Assembly: GCF_910578695.1 (NCBI RefSeq) | Contig: NZ_CAJTQJ010000001.1 | Coordinates: 62,001-126,000, forward strand | Length of the DNA stretch: 64,000 bases | Source: an uncultured Brachyspira sp. | Lineage (GTDB): Bacteria > Spirochaetota > Brachyspiria > Brachyspirales > Brachyspiraceae | Reading direction: 5' to 3' | Shown: one piece after another, positions 26,003 to 35,762 of the stretch | How positions within the stretch are numbered: position 1 is the first letter of the stretch | Layout: each line of letters begins with the position of its first letter | Position numbers and translations under genes: made by a program | The notes under the pieces: generated by a model | What the model saw: the letters and a program-made list of their open reading frames with translations, nothing else | Told to the model about the DNA's origin: nothing | Database searches by the model: none

Positions 26003-28192
26003 TTATTTTATTAACTTTGATTCTTTTAATACTTTATCAAATTCTTTAAAAATATCAGAACCCATTTGTAAATTTATATCATATTTTTTAGTGCCTATTT
26101 TTATTATAGAATTAATACTATCGCATATCACTTCCTTATCTTTTCCATTAACTTTGATACTAAAATAAGAATTTTTATTCCTATTTTTTTCATATTTATC
26201 ATATTCTACATCAGTTTTAAACTCTGAAACTTCTGCTTTATCTTTGATATAGAAATAGAAAGAATATGACAGTAAATCTATTGAGTCTTTTTTAGCTTTA
26301 GCTGTCGGAAGAAGCAGACAATCTGTAACATTATTATCATCATCACAATATTTTCTTATCCTTCCGCATTTTTGAAATTTCTCTTTTTTGTCTATATATT
26401 CAAATAAATTTTTATCTTTTATCAATAAATATTCAAACCATAATTTATTTTTTAAATTGGTATCATTGATAATTGATTTTAATGATTTTGCAATATCATT
26501 TTCTTTATATGAAATTATTTTATCTAATAATTGTTTTAAGTAATTTTTATTTCCAAAACCATTTTTATACCCTGACATAAGCCAATTCCAAGCTTCTCTG
26601 TCTCTGTATACACTTACTTGAGGTACATTACCATAATAATAATTTGTAGAATAAAATCCATAATCTTTAAAAATTAATAAAGCTCTTTGAAATAAATTTA
26701 GAAAACCATCTTCTTTTATTATTTTATCAATAATTTCAATTGTTAGATTTGCATACTTTATAAATTTATCAAAATCTTTATTATTATTATTATTTTTTTT
26801 ACTAAAATCTAATAGAAATCCTATCCAGCCTACTAAAAAACTATTATCGCTTGTTTTATTTAAAATATCTTCCCAATTATCACCGCCATTTCTGCTTTCT
26901 AAAATAAGTTTAGATTTTCTTATTTCTAATTCATATATTTCTGTATGAAAAGAACTAGGCTTTGATTTACTAGATAAATAATTATATATATCATCATGTC
27001 CGTTAGATAAATCAGCAAATAAATCATAAAAACTTTTAATATGTTCAGGTTTATCCAATCTATGATTTTCTATAAAATGCCTGCATACTCTGTAATAATC
27101 ATCAAATATATTTTTATTAAAATTATTAATAGAAAAATCTTCTATATTTAATTTTTTCATAAAAAATAAGAAAGCATAAAAATAGCATATATTTTTTAAG
27201 CCAATATTATCAAACATCTTAACATTTAAAATATCTTCATATTTGTATAATACTTCAATAGCATTATTAAGCAATTTAATATTTTTATATAATTCTAGTA
27301 TACTAAAAAATCTATGATCCATAATTTCAATATTGCTGTCTAAATATTTTATTAAATCTTCATTATTTAAATTTGAATCAATATGAAAGAACAAAGCAGA
27401 ATAATATAAAAAAGATAACCCTCTATTATCAAACTTATCTATTGTATTTATATCAAAAAAATAATCACTCCATAAATTATCTATGCTAGCAAGCAAATCA
27501 TAATGGCCTTTTAAATTTTGATCGTTTTCTATATATGCTTTAATATTTTCATACTTACTTAATTGTTTTCCTCGTGCATTCATTTTTATGTATAATTCTT
27601 CTCCTAAATTATATTCACCCATATTAAAAATAGAAAAAGTAATATTATTTAAATTATTTTTATATTTTTGCAAAGTTTCATTGTCTTTATTTTTTACCAT
27701 ATTATAGATTAAATCAAGCATGTTAAGCATAGCTTTTATGGTTGGATCATTATTTAATTCATCAGTTTTTCCAAAAGTGCCTGTACTATTTAAAATATAT
27801 TCCTTTGGGTTTATATTTAATTTTAATTCCTTATTTATAAGATTTTTGCAAAATTTAAATGAACTTTCACGTATGCGGTATGAAAACTTAGATAATAATT
27901 TCTTTATATTATCAAAATCATTATTCATTTTATATATAATTAAATATAGAAGCCATAATGTTGTTACTCTCTGCTGACCATCTATAAGTATAAAATTATT
28001 ATCTTCTAAATATCCGTAAATAAAATCTATATGTAATTTATTTTTATTTCCGCCAAGAACATCAAAAATATTTTTTAAAAAATCTTTAGCTATAATGATT
28101 TTTGATTTTTTACCTTGTACATAATCTCTTTGAAGTATAGGAATAACAACATTATATTCACTTAATAAATTTTTTAAATTATTTATATTCAT
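26003..28192 (-). CDS. DUF262 protein, GmrS-like, no recognisable HNH domain
   Basis: 729 residues. The DUF262 (ParB/Srx-like) domain is at the N-terminus: VVIPILQRDYVQG, and the NTP-site motif LIDGQQRVTTLWLLY near residues 73-87. A long helical middle follows. The C-terminal ~130 residues contain KCGRIRKYCDD and a beta-rich segment but no HNH pattern I can identify. DUF262 proteins such as GmrSD, BrxU and SspE use NTP hydrolysis to act on modified phage DNA. The gene starts 19 bases after the stop of another DUF262 gene, so the two form a unit. The ribosome binding site is GGAG nine bases upstream. Confidence 0.75.
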   Translation of the reverse strand: MNINNLKNLLSEYNVVIPILQRDYVQGKKSKIIIAKDFLKNIFDVLGGNKNKLHIDFIYGYLEDNNFILIDGQQRVTTLWLLYLIIYKMNNDFDNIKKLLSKFSYRIRESSFKFCKNLINKELKLNINPKEYILNSTGTFGKTDELNNDPTIKAMLNMLDLIYNMVKNKDNETLQKYKNNLNNITFSIFNMGEYNLGEELYIKMNARGKQLSKYENIKAYIENDQNLKGHYDLLASIDNLWSDYFFDINTIDKFDNRGLSFLYYSALFFHIDSNLNNEDLIKYLDSNIEIMDHRFFSILELYKNIKLLNNAIEVLYKYEDILNVKMFDNIGLKNICYFYAFLFFMKKLNIEDFSINNFNKNIFDDYYRVCRHFIENHRLDKPEHIKSFYDLFADLSNGHDDIYNYLSSKSKPSSFHTEIYELEIRKSKLILESRNGGDNWEDILNKTSDNSFLVGWIGFLLDFSKKNNNNNKDFDKFIKYANLTIEIIDKIIKEDGFLNLFQRALLIFKDYGFYSTNYYYGNVPQVSVYRDREAWNWLMSGYKNGFGNKNYLKQLLDKIISYKENDIAKSLKSIINDTNLKNKLWFEYLLIKDKNLFEYIDKKEKFQKCGRIRKYCDDDNNVTDCLLLPTAKAKKDSIDLLSYSFYFYIKDKAEVSEFKTDVEYDKYEKNRNKNSYFSIKVNGKDKEVICDSINSIIKIGTKKYDINLQMGSDIFKEFDKVLKESKLIK

Positions 28193-28211
28193 GATTTTTT
28201 CTCCAATTAGA

Positions 28212-29915
28212 TTATTGTTTGAAAAATATTTTCAATTTTTCAATAATAGCTTTTATATAATATTCTCTGTCTTCTTTTAAAAAATAATTTTTATTTCCTA
28301 CATTATCTGAAAAAAATTTTTCAAATACAAGTTTAGTACATATTGGAATAAGTTTTCCCTGCTGACCTAATCTTTCTATATCTTTACGTTTTTTACTAAA
28401 TATTTTATTTCCTATCTCGCTATTTGACTGCTTATCTAATAAACATAAGTTTCCTATACCATTCAAAGAATCTTCATCTTTGAAATAATTATTTATTTCA
28501 TCAAATATCTTCTCATTATATGGATTTTTTTTAGTTATTAATTCTTCTATTTTTGGTTTTAATTCATCACAATATTCGCTTACTTCTTTTAACCAAGCAA
28601 TAATTTTTTTATTATCTTTATTTTTTATATCTTCTTTTATACTTTTTGAATTTTGAGCATAAATATGTTCAAGACTCCACTTTTCTAATTGAAATCTATT
28701 AAACTCAAAATATTTATGAGATCCCTTATCTTTTAATAAATAAGCTATATTAAATAAAACAAGTATTTTATAAATTATTTTTTTATGATTTTTATTATTA
28801 AAATTTAATTCCTGCAAAGCTTCTTCAAAATCATTGTCTTTAATTGATTTAAATAAACTAATATTATCTTCTATTGATTTTTTAAGGGATAAAGCAAAAT
28901 TTATTTTATTTTGATCTTCTGTCCATCTTTCATAAATATCATTAATATCCATTATATTATTTAATATAAGAAATCCAATATAATGGAAAATATTTCTTTC
29001 TTCACCTATACCGTTTTGATTTGATGAAAAACTGTTTAATGTGTCTATACAATTTTCTAAATTTTCCCAAGTTTCTTTTAATTTATTTTCTTTATATAAC
29101 TTATAAAAATATTCAAATATGGAATCATTTTTATTGTTCATTATAGCTTCAAGATATACTCTAATCCTTAAAAAATCATCATTTAATGTATTATCTTCTT
29201 TTGTTATATATTTATCATCTATTTTTTTTAACACACAATATCTGTAATCATTATTATACCTTAATTCTTTTTCTTCGTCATACCATTTTTCAGCTATTTC
29301 ATCTATATTTTCAATACCATTACTTTTTGATAGAAATAATGCTTTAATATTCTCTTCCTCTAATAATGGGATTTTACCTATATTCAGTCTTATAAAAACA
29401 TCTTCTTCTTTTTCATCATCTGCTATTTCATACCATAATACTTTACAGTTATTAAGTAATATATTATAAAAATCATTCTTATTTACTTTACTGCTAAAAA
29501 AGTCTCTTATATTTTTATATGCCTGAAAAAAATAATAAAAATCAATATTTTTTGCCTCATCTTCTTTTTTACTTTCTATATTGTCTAAAAACTCTGATGA
29601 TTGTTTTCTAGTTTCGTATTTTATTGAAAAGAAAGATTTATTTTCAATATATTTAATTATTAAAAAAATAGTTGTTAGTCTCTGCTGACCATCAATAACA
29701 ATATATTTATCTTCATCTTTTTTTACAACTATAGGCTGTAGAGAATAAAAATCATTATCATTTTTTTTATAATTAATAAAATCTATTATATCTTCTAATA
29801 GAGCATTTACTTCATTATCCCATCTATATCCTCTTTGATAACTTGGTATAAAAAAATTATTATTTTCTAACTCTTTAATAGGAATAAATCCATTTTCTAT
29901 TTTTTTTAATTTCAT
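28212..29915 (-). CDS. DUF262-DUF1524 (HNH) protein, GmrSD-like type IV restriction enzyme
   Basis: 567 residues from the ATG at 29915, selected for its GGAG six bases upstream; a longer frame begins in that region but lacks support. The DUF262 domain has FIPSYQRGYRWD and VIDGQQRLTTIFLII. The C-terminal DUF1524 His-Me-finger nuclease has WSLEHIYAQNS (catalytic His), LNGIGNLCLLD and SKKRKDI, the usual order for GmrD-type nucleases. It is predicted to cleave modified (for example glucosylated or hydroxymethylated) invading DNA using NTP. It is the first gene of a two-gene operon with another DUF262 protein. No phage-specific markers lie nearby. Confidence 0.82.
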   Translation of the reverse strand: MKLKKIENGFIPIKELENNNFFIPSYQRGYRWDNEVNALLEDIIDFINYKKNDNDFYSLQPIVVKKDEDKYIVIDGQQRLTTIFLIIKYIENKSFFSIKYETRKQSSEFLDNIESKKEDEAKNIDFYYFFQAYKNIRDFFSSKVNKNDFYNILLNNCKVLWYEIADDEKEEDVFIRLNIGKIPLLEEENIKALFLSKSNGIENIDEIAEKWYDEEKELRYNNDYRYCVLKKIDDKYITKEDNTLNDDFLRIRVYLEAIMNNKNDSIFEYFYKLYKENKLKETWENLENCIDTLNSFSSNQNGIGEERNIFHYIGFLILNNIMDINDIYERWTEDQNKINFALSLKKSIEDNISLFKSIKDNDFEEALQELNFNNKNHKKIIYKILVLFNIAYLLKDKGSHKYFEFNRFQLEKWSLEHIYAQNSKSIKEDIKNKDNKKIIAWLKEVSEYCDELKPKIEELITKKNPYNEKIFDEINNYFKDEDSLNGIGNLCLLDKQSNSEIGNKIFSKKRKDIERLGQQGKLIPICTKLVFEKFFSDNVGNKNYFLKEDREYYIKAIIEKLKIFFKQ

Positions 29916-30140
29916 TAAAACTCCTATAACATTTTTAATATACAATTATATAAACAATTATGAATTAATCAATGAATTATATATAACTTTATATATATTA
30001 TAAAAATATGTAAATAAACCTTATAAAATCAATATTATACTTTTTAAGCATAAAATTATATAACAAATAAATATTTGATATAATTTATTTTTTCTGTAAA
30101 ATACAAATAAATAAAAAAATAAAGGAGAAGAAAATAAAAA

Positions 30141-30707
30141 ATGAATATAGAGGAGTTTATAAGATACTGCAAAGAAAATAATCCTATATCAAGCGAAGAT
30201 AAAGAATTGTCGCCCTTTTTATATGAATGCTCTCAAAATGCAATAAAAATAACAACAGAGATTAATAGTAAATATCATAGTGCAGATGAAGTGAGAAAAT
30301 TATTTGAAAAATTAACAAATGAAAAAATAGATGAAAGTTTTACACTCTTTCCGCCTTTTTACACAGATTTTGGAAGAAATATAAAAATAGGGAAGAATGT
30401 ATTTTTTAACTGCGGATGTTCATTTCAGGATAGAGGAGGAATAACTATAGGGGATAATGTATTTATAGGAATGAATGTTATAATATCAACTTTAAATCAC
30501 GGCATTGATTTAAAAGAGAGAAGCATAACATATCCGTCAAAAGTAACAATAGGAAATAATGTATGGATAGGTTCCGGAGCTAATATACTTGGAGGCGTAA
30601 CTATAGGAGATAATTCAATAATAGCTGCTGGTGCTTTGATTAATAAAGATGTGCCTTCTAATGTAATAGTAGGAGGCATTCCTGCAAAAATCATACGATA
30701 TATATAA
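30141..30707 (+). CDS. hexapeptide-repeat sugar O-acetyltransferase (maltose/galactoside acetyltransferase type)
   Basis: 188 residues, the standard length. An N-terminal helical Mac-type segment is followed by left-handed beta-helix repeats (IKIGKNVFFNCGC, ITIGDNVFIGMNV, VTIGNNVWIGSGAN, VTIGDNSIIAAGA). The catalytic His is in STLNHGID and the closing motif is GGIPAKIIRYI. The enzyme transfers acetyl from acetyl-CoA to a sugar hydroxyl in the cytoplasm. The exact acceptor cannot be told. AAAGGAG lies upstream. The lipoprotein hydrolase follows after about 54 bases on the same strand. Confidence 0.87.
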   Translation: MNIEEFIRYCKENNPISSEDKELSPFLYECSQNAIKITTEINSKYHSADEVRKLFEKLTNEKIDESFTLFPPFYTDFGRNIKIGKNVFFNCGCSFQDRGGITIGDNVFIGMNVIISTLNHGIDLKERSITYPSKVTIGNNVWIGSGANILGGVTIGDNSIIAAGALINKDVPSNVIVGGIPAKIIRYI

Positions 30708-30760
30708 TGAACTTAAATTAAATTAAAAAAATAAAAAATATTTTAATTAAGGAGATAAAA

Positions 30761-31855
30761 ATGAAAAAAATAATATTATCAATATCTTTACTTCTAACTT
30801 TTTTAATATCTTGTAATAATAACCAATCACAAAACAATCAATATAAAGGAGGGGATAATATGGATACAAGAGTTTTCAAAATTTACACAAATATCGAAAT
30901 GAAAAAAGTGAGATTTAAAAACAGATACGGCATTGAAATTGCAGGAGATTTATATTTGCCTGAAAACTATGCTTCAAATAAAAATCCTGCTATAGTTATA
31001 TCAGGACCATTCGGGGCAGTTAAAGAACAGGCATCAGGATTATATGCTCAGGAAATGGCTTCTTACGGATTTGTAAGTTTAGCATTTGATCCTTCTTTTA
31101 CAGGTGAAAGCGGAGGAGATATAAGAAATACTGCTTCGCCTGATATATTTACTGAAGATTACAGTGCAGCTGTAGATTATTTAGGATTACTTGAATTTAT
31201 AGACAGAAACCGCATCGGTGCAATAGGTATTTGCGGACTCTCTGGTATGGCTATTACTGCAGCTGGTACTGATACCAGAATAAAAGCCGTTGCCGCACTT
31301 TCAATGTATGATATGTCAAGGGATATGAGCAAAGGACATCAGGACTATTACACTCCTGAACAAAGAAGAAAAATAAAAGAATATTTAAGCACTCAGCGTT
31401 GGAAAGATGCTGAAAATAAAACTTATGCTTTAGGTAATCATGAGCCTTATTTTTTTGATGAGAACAATAATTTAATGGCTTCTGCAATGACTGTTCCTGA
31501 AGAACTTCCAGAAAATGCTGACCCTGTATTTGCTGCATTCTATAATTATTATGCTAAAAGAGCTTATCATCCTAGAGCTGTAAATTTTGTTACTTCTTGG
31601 ATTGCTGCAATGCCTATGTCATTTTGGAATTTCCCTTTAATGGCTAATATAAAAGATGTTTCTCCTACTCCTATACTTTTAATAGCAGGAGACAGAGCAC
31701 ATTCAAGATACTATAGCGAAGATGTTTATAAAGAAGCATTAGAACCAAAAGAACTTTTAATAATAGAAGATGCTGATCATGTTGATTTATATGATAATAT
31801 GGAAAAAATTCCTTTTGAAAAATTATCTCAATTCTTCAAAAACAATTTAAAGTAA
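30761..31855 (+). CDS. alpha/beta hydrolase lipoprotein (YcjY/dienelactone hydrolase-like) with a second internal start
   Basis: 364 residues from the ATG at 30761, behind AAGGAGAT. The signal ends in a lipobox FLISC (Cys18). The hydrolase begins near residue 45 (FKNRYGIEIAGDLYLP) and continues with VISGPFGAVKEQ and FDPSFTGESGG. The nucleophile elbow GICGLSG has Cys at the usual serine position or a displaced Ser, as in YcjY-type enzymes. LLIAGDRAHSRYY and DADHVDLYD supply the Asp and His. A second in-frame ATG at 30860 (residue 34) follows a perfect AGGAGG at the ideal distance and would make a cytosolic form of 331 residues. Substrate unknown. A terminator follows. Confidence 0.82.
   Translation: MKKIILSISLLLTFLISCNNNQSQNNQYKGGDNMDTRVFKIYTNIEMKKVRFKNRYGIEIAGDLYLPENYASNKNPAIVISGPFGAVKEQASGLYAQEMASYGFVSLAFDPSFTGESGGDIRNTASPDIFTEDYSAAVDYLGLLEFIDRNRIGAIGICGLSGMAITAAGTDTRIKAVAALSMYDMSRDMSKGHQDYYTPEQRRKIKEYLSTQRWKDAENKTYALGNHEPYFFDENNNLMASAMTVPEELPENADPVFAAFYNYYAKRAYHPRAVNFVTSWIAAMPMSFWNFPLMANIKDVSPTPILLIAGDRAHSRYYSEDVYKEALEPKELLIIEDADHVDLYDNMEKIPFEKLSQFFKNNLK
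30847..30862 (+). promoter_or_regulatory. internal Shine-Dalgarno and ATG inside the hydrolase gene
   Basis: AAGGAGGGG (30846-30854 region) sits five to six bases before an in-frame ATG at 30860. It is stronger than most start sites in the window and would bypass the lipoprotein signal. Confidence 0.6.
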
Positions 31856-31895
31856 TTTAAAATAATTTTTTAATATTACTAATAAATTAAGCCTC

Positions 31896-31935
31896 ACCCA
31901 AGTATTATATTTATTAATGCTTGGGTAATTTTTTT
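31896..31935 (+). terminator. terminator after the hydrolase lipoprotein gene
   Basis: The stem ACCCAAGTATTA / TAATGCTTGGGT (one mismatch near the loop) is followed by AATTTTTTT on the plus strand. Confidence 0.75.
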
Positions 31936-32061
31936 AATGCAATTTAAATAAAATTGGGGCGGGCATTATATTTTTAGTTTAAACTATAAAGAATTAAAAA
32001 AATAACTAATAAAATTAAAAAACATAAAGGGCTAAAGATTTTATTATTTTTTTATCATATA

Positions 32062-32955
32062 TTATGAATTAAATTTATCAGTAAGTCTTTCCAAAAATAT
32101 TTTAGAAGCTCTTGAAAACTCCTGATTTTTCTTCCATACAATATTAAGACCAGATTCTAATTTAGGCTTTAGAGGTATAAAACAAATATTTTGATTATTC
32201 ATATTATCTATTAATTTATCCAAACATAAAGCATAACCCATACCCTCTCTGACCATAATTAATGCATTATAAATTAAATTATATGTAGCTGTTATATTAA
32301 GCTTATCAAAAGTATCAGAAAACCATCTTGAAAAATCATTATCCTGTATTTCAGTTTCAATTACCTGTCTTGAGATTATTAAAGGTATATTAAGCAGATC
32401 ATTTTTGACTATATTTTTCTTTTTTGAAAGAATTGAATCTTTTCTCATAATTAATCCCCAAGTATCTTTTGCAGGTATTTTTAAATAATCATATTTAGAT
32501 AAGTCGGCAGGATCAATTAATAATCCGAAATCTAATAATCCTTTATCCAATTTCTCTGTGATATCCTGAAAATTTCCGCTATGAACATTATATTTTATAT
32601 TAGGATAACATTCTTGCATATCTTTCATAACAGAAGCAATCAAACTCATAGCCCAAGTTTCTCCTGCTCCTATAAATATATCTCCTGCTATCACTTTATC
32701 AGTAAAATTAAATTCCGCCCTAGTTTTATCTATCATATTAATTATTTCTTCGGCTCTTTTCTTTAATAAAATTCCTTCAGGAGTAAGAACTATATTATTA
32801 TGCTTTCTAAAAAAAAGTTTATGCCCTATATCTTTCTCCAAAATATTTATCTGACGCGAAAGATTAGGCTGAGTTAAATTAAGATACTTTGCAGCTTTAG
32901 TAACATTTCCTTCTCTCACAGCCGCCAAAAAATATTTTAAAACTCTAATTTCCAT
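32062..32955 (-). CDS. LysR family transcriptional regulator
   Basis: 297 residues from the ATG at 32955, preferred because GGGA lies six bases upstream and LysR proteins begin directly with the helix-turn-helix. The DNA-binding domain reads MEIRVLKYFLAAVREGN, then TKAAKYLNLTQPNLSRQI. The effector domain (about residues 90-297) has VIAGDIFIGAGETW and the lobe-crossing strands typical of the family. Dissimilar flanking genes give no hint of the regulon. The start lies 26 bases downstream of the lepA stop, so it could be read from the lepA transcript. An autoregulatory divergent partner is not present. Confidence 0.9.
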   Translation of the reverse strand: MEIRVLKYFLAAVREGNVTKAAKYLNLTQPNLSRQINILEKDIGHKLFFRKHNNIVLTPEGILLKKRAEEIINMIDKTRAEFNFTDKVIAGDIFIGAGETWAMSLIASVMKDMQECYPNIKYNVHSGNFQDITEKLDKGLLDFGLLIDPADLSKYDYLKIPAKDTWGLIMRKDSILSKKKNIVKNDLLNIPLIISRQVIETEIQDNDFSRWFSDTFDKLNITATYNLIYNALIMVREGMGYALCLDKLIDNMNNQNICFIPLKPKLESGLNIVWKKNQEFSRASKIFLERLTDKFNS

Positions 32956-32980
32956 ATAATTCCCAAAAATATAATGCTTA

Positions 32981-34792
32981 CTATTTATTATTATCATCTG
33001 TTTTAAGAACACTTATAAATGCATCCTGAGGTATTTCAACATTACCAATAGTCTTCATACGCTTTTTACCCTCTTTTTGTTTTTCAAGAAGCTTTCTTTT
33101 TCTTGTAATATCGCCTCCATAGCATTTTGCCGTAACATTTTTTCTTAATGCACTTATATTCTCACGGGCTATAATTCTTCCGCCTATAGCTGCCTGTAAT
33201 GGTATCTGAAACATATGCTTAGGAATAAGATGCTTTAACTTTTCTATAATTTGTCTGCCTCTCGCTTCAGCATTGCTTCTATGCGACATAAATGATAATG
33301 CATCTACTACCTCGCCATGAACTAATATATCTATTTTTTCTATTTGGCTTTCTCTGAAATCAGAAAAATCATAATCGAATGATGCATATCCTCTTGAAAT
33401 AGATTTTAATTTATCATAGAAATCATATACTACTTCTATTAAAGGCAAATCAAATTTAATTTCTGCCCTTTTATCATCTAAATAAGTTAAAGAAGTTTGA
33501 GTGCCTCTTCTATCAATACAAAGCGAAATAATATTTCCTAAATAATCCGAAGGCACTATTATTAATGCATTGATAAAAGGTTCATAACATTTTTCTATAT
33601 ACTGCCCAGACGGAAAATCAGCAGGATTGTCAATAATTTTTTCTTCGCCGTTTGTGAGTTTTAATTTTACTTCTACAGAAGGGCTTGTTATTACCAAATT
33701 AAGATTAAACTCTCTTTCAAGCCTCTCCTGTACTATTTCCAAATGTAAAAGTCCCAAAAATCCGCATCTGTATCCAAATCCCAAAGCAATAGAACGCTCA
33801 GGCTCATAAATTAAAGAAGCATCATTTAATTTTAATTTTTCTAATGCCTTTTGTAAGTTTGTATAATCTTCATCTTCGGCAGGGAATATTCCTGCAAATA
33901 CCATAGGAAGTACTTCTTTATAGCCTATCAAAGGCTCATCGGAAGGATTTTCTTTGAGTGTAATAGTATCTCCTATTTTTATATCGGATATATTTTTAAT
34001 GCCCGCTATAATATAGCCTACATCTCCGCTTTTAAGTTCATTTGCAGATTTAAGTCCAAGTAAAAGAGTACCGCATTCTTCTGTTTCATATTCGGCTTTA
34101 GTTTCCATTAAAAGAAGTTTATCATTTTTCTTTATAGAACCGTCAAATATTCTCACTATCATAACAGCACCGCGAAAAGGATCATAATAAGAATCAAATA
34201 TCAAGCCTCTGGTTTTTTTACTAGTATTGTCTTTAGGAGCAGGTATCATTTTAACAATAGCTTCAAGTATTTCATCTATACCTATATCATTTTTTGCACT
34301 TGCTAGAACTATATCTTCTTTATTAACTCCGAATTCTTTTTCCATCTGCTCTTTACATAATTCAATATTCGCAGCAGGCAAATCTATTTTATTAATAACA
34401 GGAACAATCTCTAAATTATTCTCAAATGCCAAATAAAAATTAGAAATAGTCTGAGCCTCAACACCCTGAGCCGCATCAACTACCAATACAGCACCCTCGC
34501 ATGCAGCAAGAGAACGCGAAACTTCATAGTTAAAGTCAACATGTCCGGGCGTATCAATCAGATTAAGAGTATAAACTTCTCCGTTTTCAGCCTGATAAGA
34601 TAATTTAACTGCCTGACTTTTTATTGTTATTCCCCTTTCTCTTTCTATATCCATAGAATCCAATATTTGCGATTTCATTTCTCTGCTTGATACTGCTTTT
34701 GTATGTTCTATTATTCTGTCGGCTAATGTGCTTTTGCCATGATCAACATGTGCTATAATACAAAAATTTCTAATTTTTTCAGCGTATGACAT
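32981..34792 (-). CDS. lepA: elongation factor 4
   Basis: 603 residues, standard LepA length. The GTPase domain has AHVDHGKSTLADR, DTPGHVDF and NKIDLP. It is followed by domains II, III and V and the LepA-specific C-terminal domain (ALSFMSHRSNAEARGR, IPLQAAIGGRIIARE, AKCYGGDITRKRKLLEKQK). LepA is a ribosome-associated GTPase that acts in translation and ribosome assembly. It is the first gene of a possible two-gene unit with the LysR regulator. Its upstream region is divergent with the MgtC-like gene. Confidence 0.96.
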   Translation of the reverse strand: MSYAEKIRNFCIIAHVDHGKSTLADRIIEHTKAVSSREMKSQILDSMDIERERGITIKSQAVKLSYQAENGEVYTLNLIDTPGHVDFNYEVSRSLAACEGAVLVVDAAQGVEAQTISNFYLAFENNLEIVPVINKIDLPAANIELCKEQMEKEFGVNKEDIVLASAKNDIGIDEILEAIVKMIPAPKDNTSKKTRGLIFDSYYDPFRGAVMIVRIFDGSIKKNDKLLLMETKAEYETEECGTLLLGLKSANELKSGDVGYIIAGIKNISDIKIGDTITLKENPSDEPLIGYKEVLPMVFAGIFPAEDEDYTNLQKALEKLKLNDASLIYEPERSIALGFGYRCGFLGLLHLEIVQERLEREFNLNLVITSPSVEVKLKLTNGEEKIIDNPADFPSGQYIEKCYEPFINALIIVPSDYLGNIISLCIDRRGTQTSLTYLDDKRAEIKFDLPLIEVVYDFYDKLKSISRGYASFDYDFSDFRESQIEKIDILVHGEVVDALSFMSHRSNAEARGRQIIEKLKHLIPKHMFQIPLQAAIGGRIIARENISALRKNVTAKCYGGDITRKRKLLEKQKEGKKRMKTIGNVEIPQDAFISVLKTDDNNK

Positions 34793-34994
34793 TTATTAAA
34801 ATATATCCTTATTAAAAAATGATAAATTATGATGTTTTTTATTTGATGATATATTATAATACAGCGATTATGTTTTTGCAAATATTTTTCAATTATTTAT
34901 AAAATAAACATAAGTTAAATAAAATAATTATTATAATTAATTTTAATTTCGATAATAATATAAAAATACGGTAAAAATTGGATATATATTTTTT

Positions 34995-35762
34995 ATGATT
35001 AGAGAATCTATTAAACATGCATTAGCAGATTACAGTATAATAGAAATAACTACAAGAATACTCCTAGCGTATATGATGGGTATATTTATAGGCTGGGAAA
35101 GAGAACATCATAAAAAACCTATAGGAAGCAGAACTACTAGTATTGTTTGTATGGGAGCTGCTATTTTATCATGCTATGAAGATGTTTTTGCTCATACTAT
35201 AATGCTTGAAAATGCCGAATTGGTAAGATTAGGAAGCAAACTTCTATATACTGCCCCTGATTATAATAGAATATCTGCACAAATAGTTTCAGGCATTGGT
35301 TTTTTAGGTGCAGGTATGATTATACAAAATAGAGGAAAGCTGCATGGAATAACAACTGCCGCCATAGTTTGGGTTACAGCATGTCTAGGCATAGTTATAG
35401 GCTCAGGACAATGGATATTATCTGCTATAGGCTGTGTATGCATATTTCTAAGTACATCTATTTACAGATTCTTTATACCATACTATATATCAAATAAAAA
35501 GAAATCTATATCATATATAATTGAACATTCTCATAAAATAGATATAGAAACTGAGCTTGACAGATTCGGAATAAAAGTTCATAATTTAGAAATATTGGGC
35601 TGGAAAGAAAATCATAATAATGAAAAATGTCCTAATATAATAAGTAAGATAAATATGCTTGTGCCTCAATTGGATTACAAAAATATAGAAAGTATATTAA
35701 AAAGTTTGGAAATAAAGATTTTAACTATAGCAAAAAATAAAAAATCAAAATATGAATATTAG
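34995..35762 (+). CDS. MgtC/SapB family membrane protein
   Basis: 255 residues. The N-terminal MgtC domain has four to five transmembrane helices, with GIFIGWEREHHKKPIGSRTT, SAQIVSGIGFLGAGMI and HGITTAAIVWVTACLG, all family hallmarks. A cytoplasmic C-terminal domain of about 90 residues follows, resembling the ACT-like tail. MgtC proteins are linked to growth under low Mg2+ and to control of F-type ATPase; the precise role here is unknown. No Mg2+-sensing leader is visible. The last 11 bases overlap the next gene, so the two are translationally coupled. Confidence 0.88.
   Translation: MIRESIKHALADYSIIEITTRILLAYMMGIFIGWEREHHKKPIGSRTTSIVCMGAAILSCYEDVFAHTIMLENAELVRLGSKLLYTAPDYNRISAQIVSGIGFLGAGMIIQNRGKLHGITTAAIVWVTACLGIVIGSGQWILSAIGCVCIFLSTSIYRFFIPYYISNKKKSISYIIEHSHKIDIETELDRFGIKVHNLEILGWKENHNNEKCPNIISKINMLVPQLDYKNIESILKSLEIKILTIAKNKKSKYEY

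Noticed and set aside
26003..30000. Prophage or integrative element around the DUF262 genes
   Set aside because: No integrase, phage structural genes or attachment repeats are seen, and composition matches the surroundings.
31975..31986. 12-bp palindrome TAGTTTAAACTA as an operator
   Set aside because: It lies between two convergent gene ends and has no promoter near it; it is short enough to be chance in AT-rich DNA.
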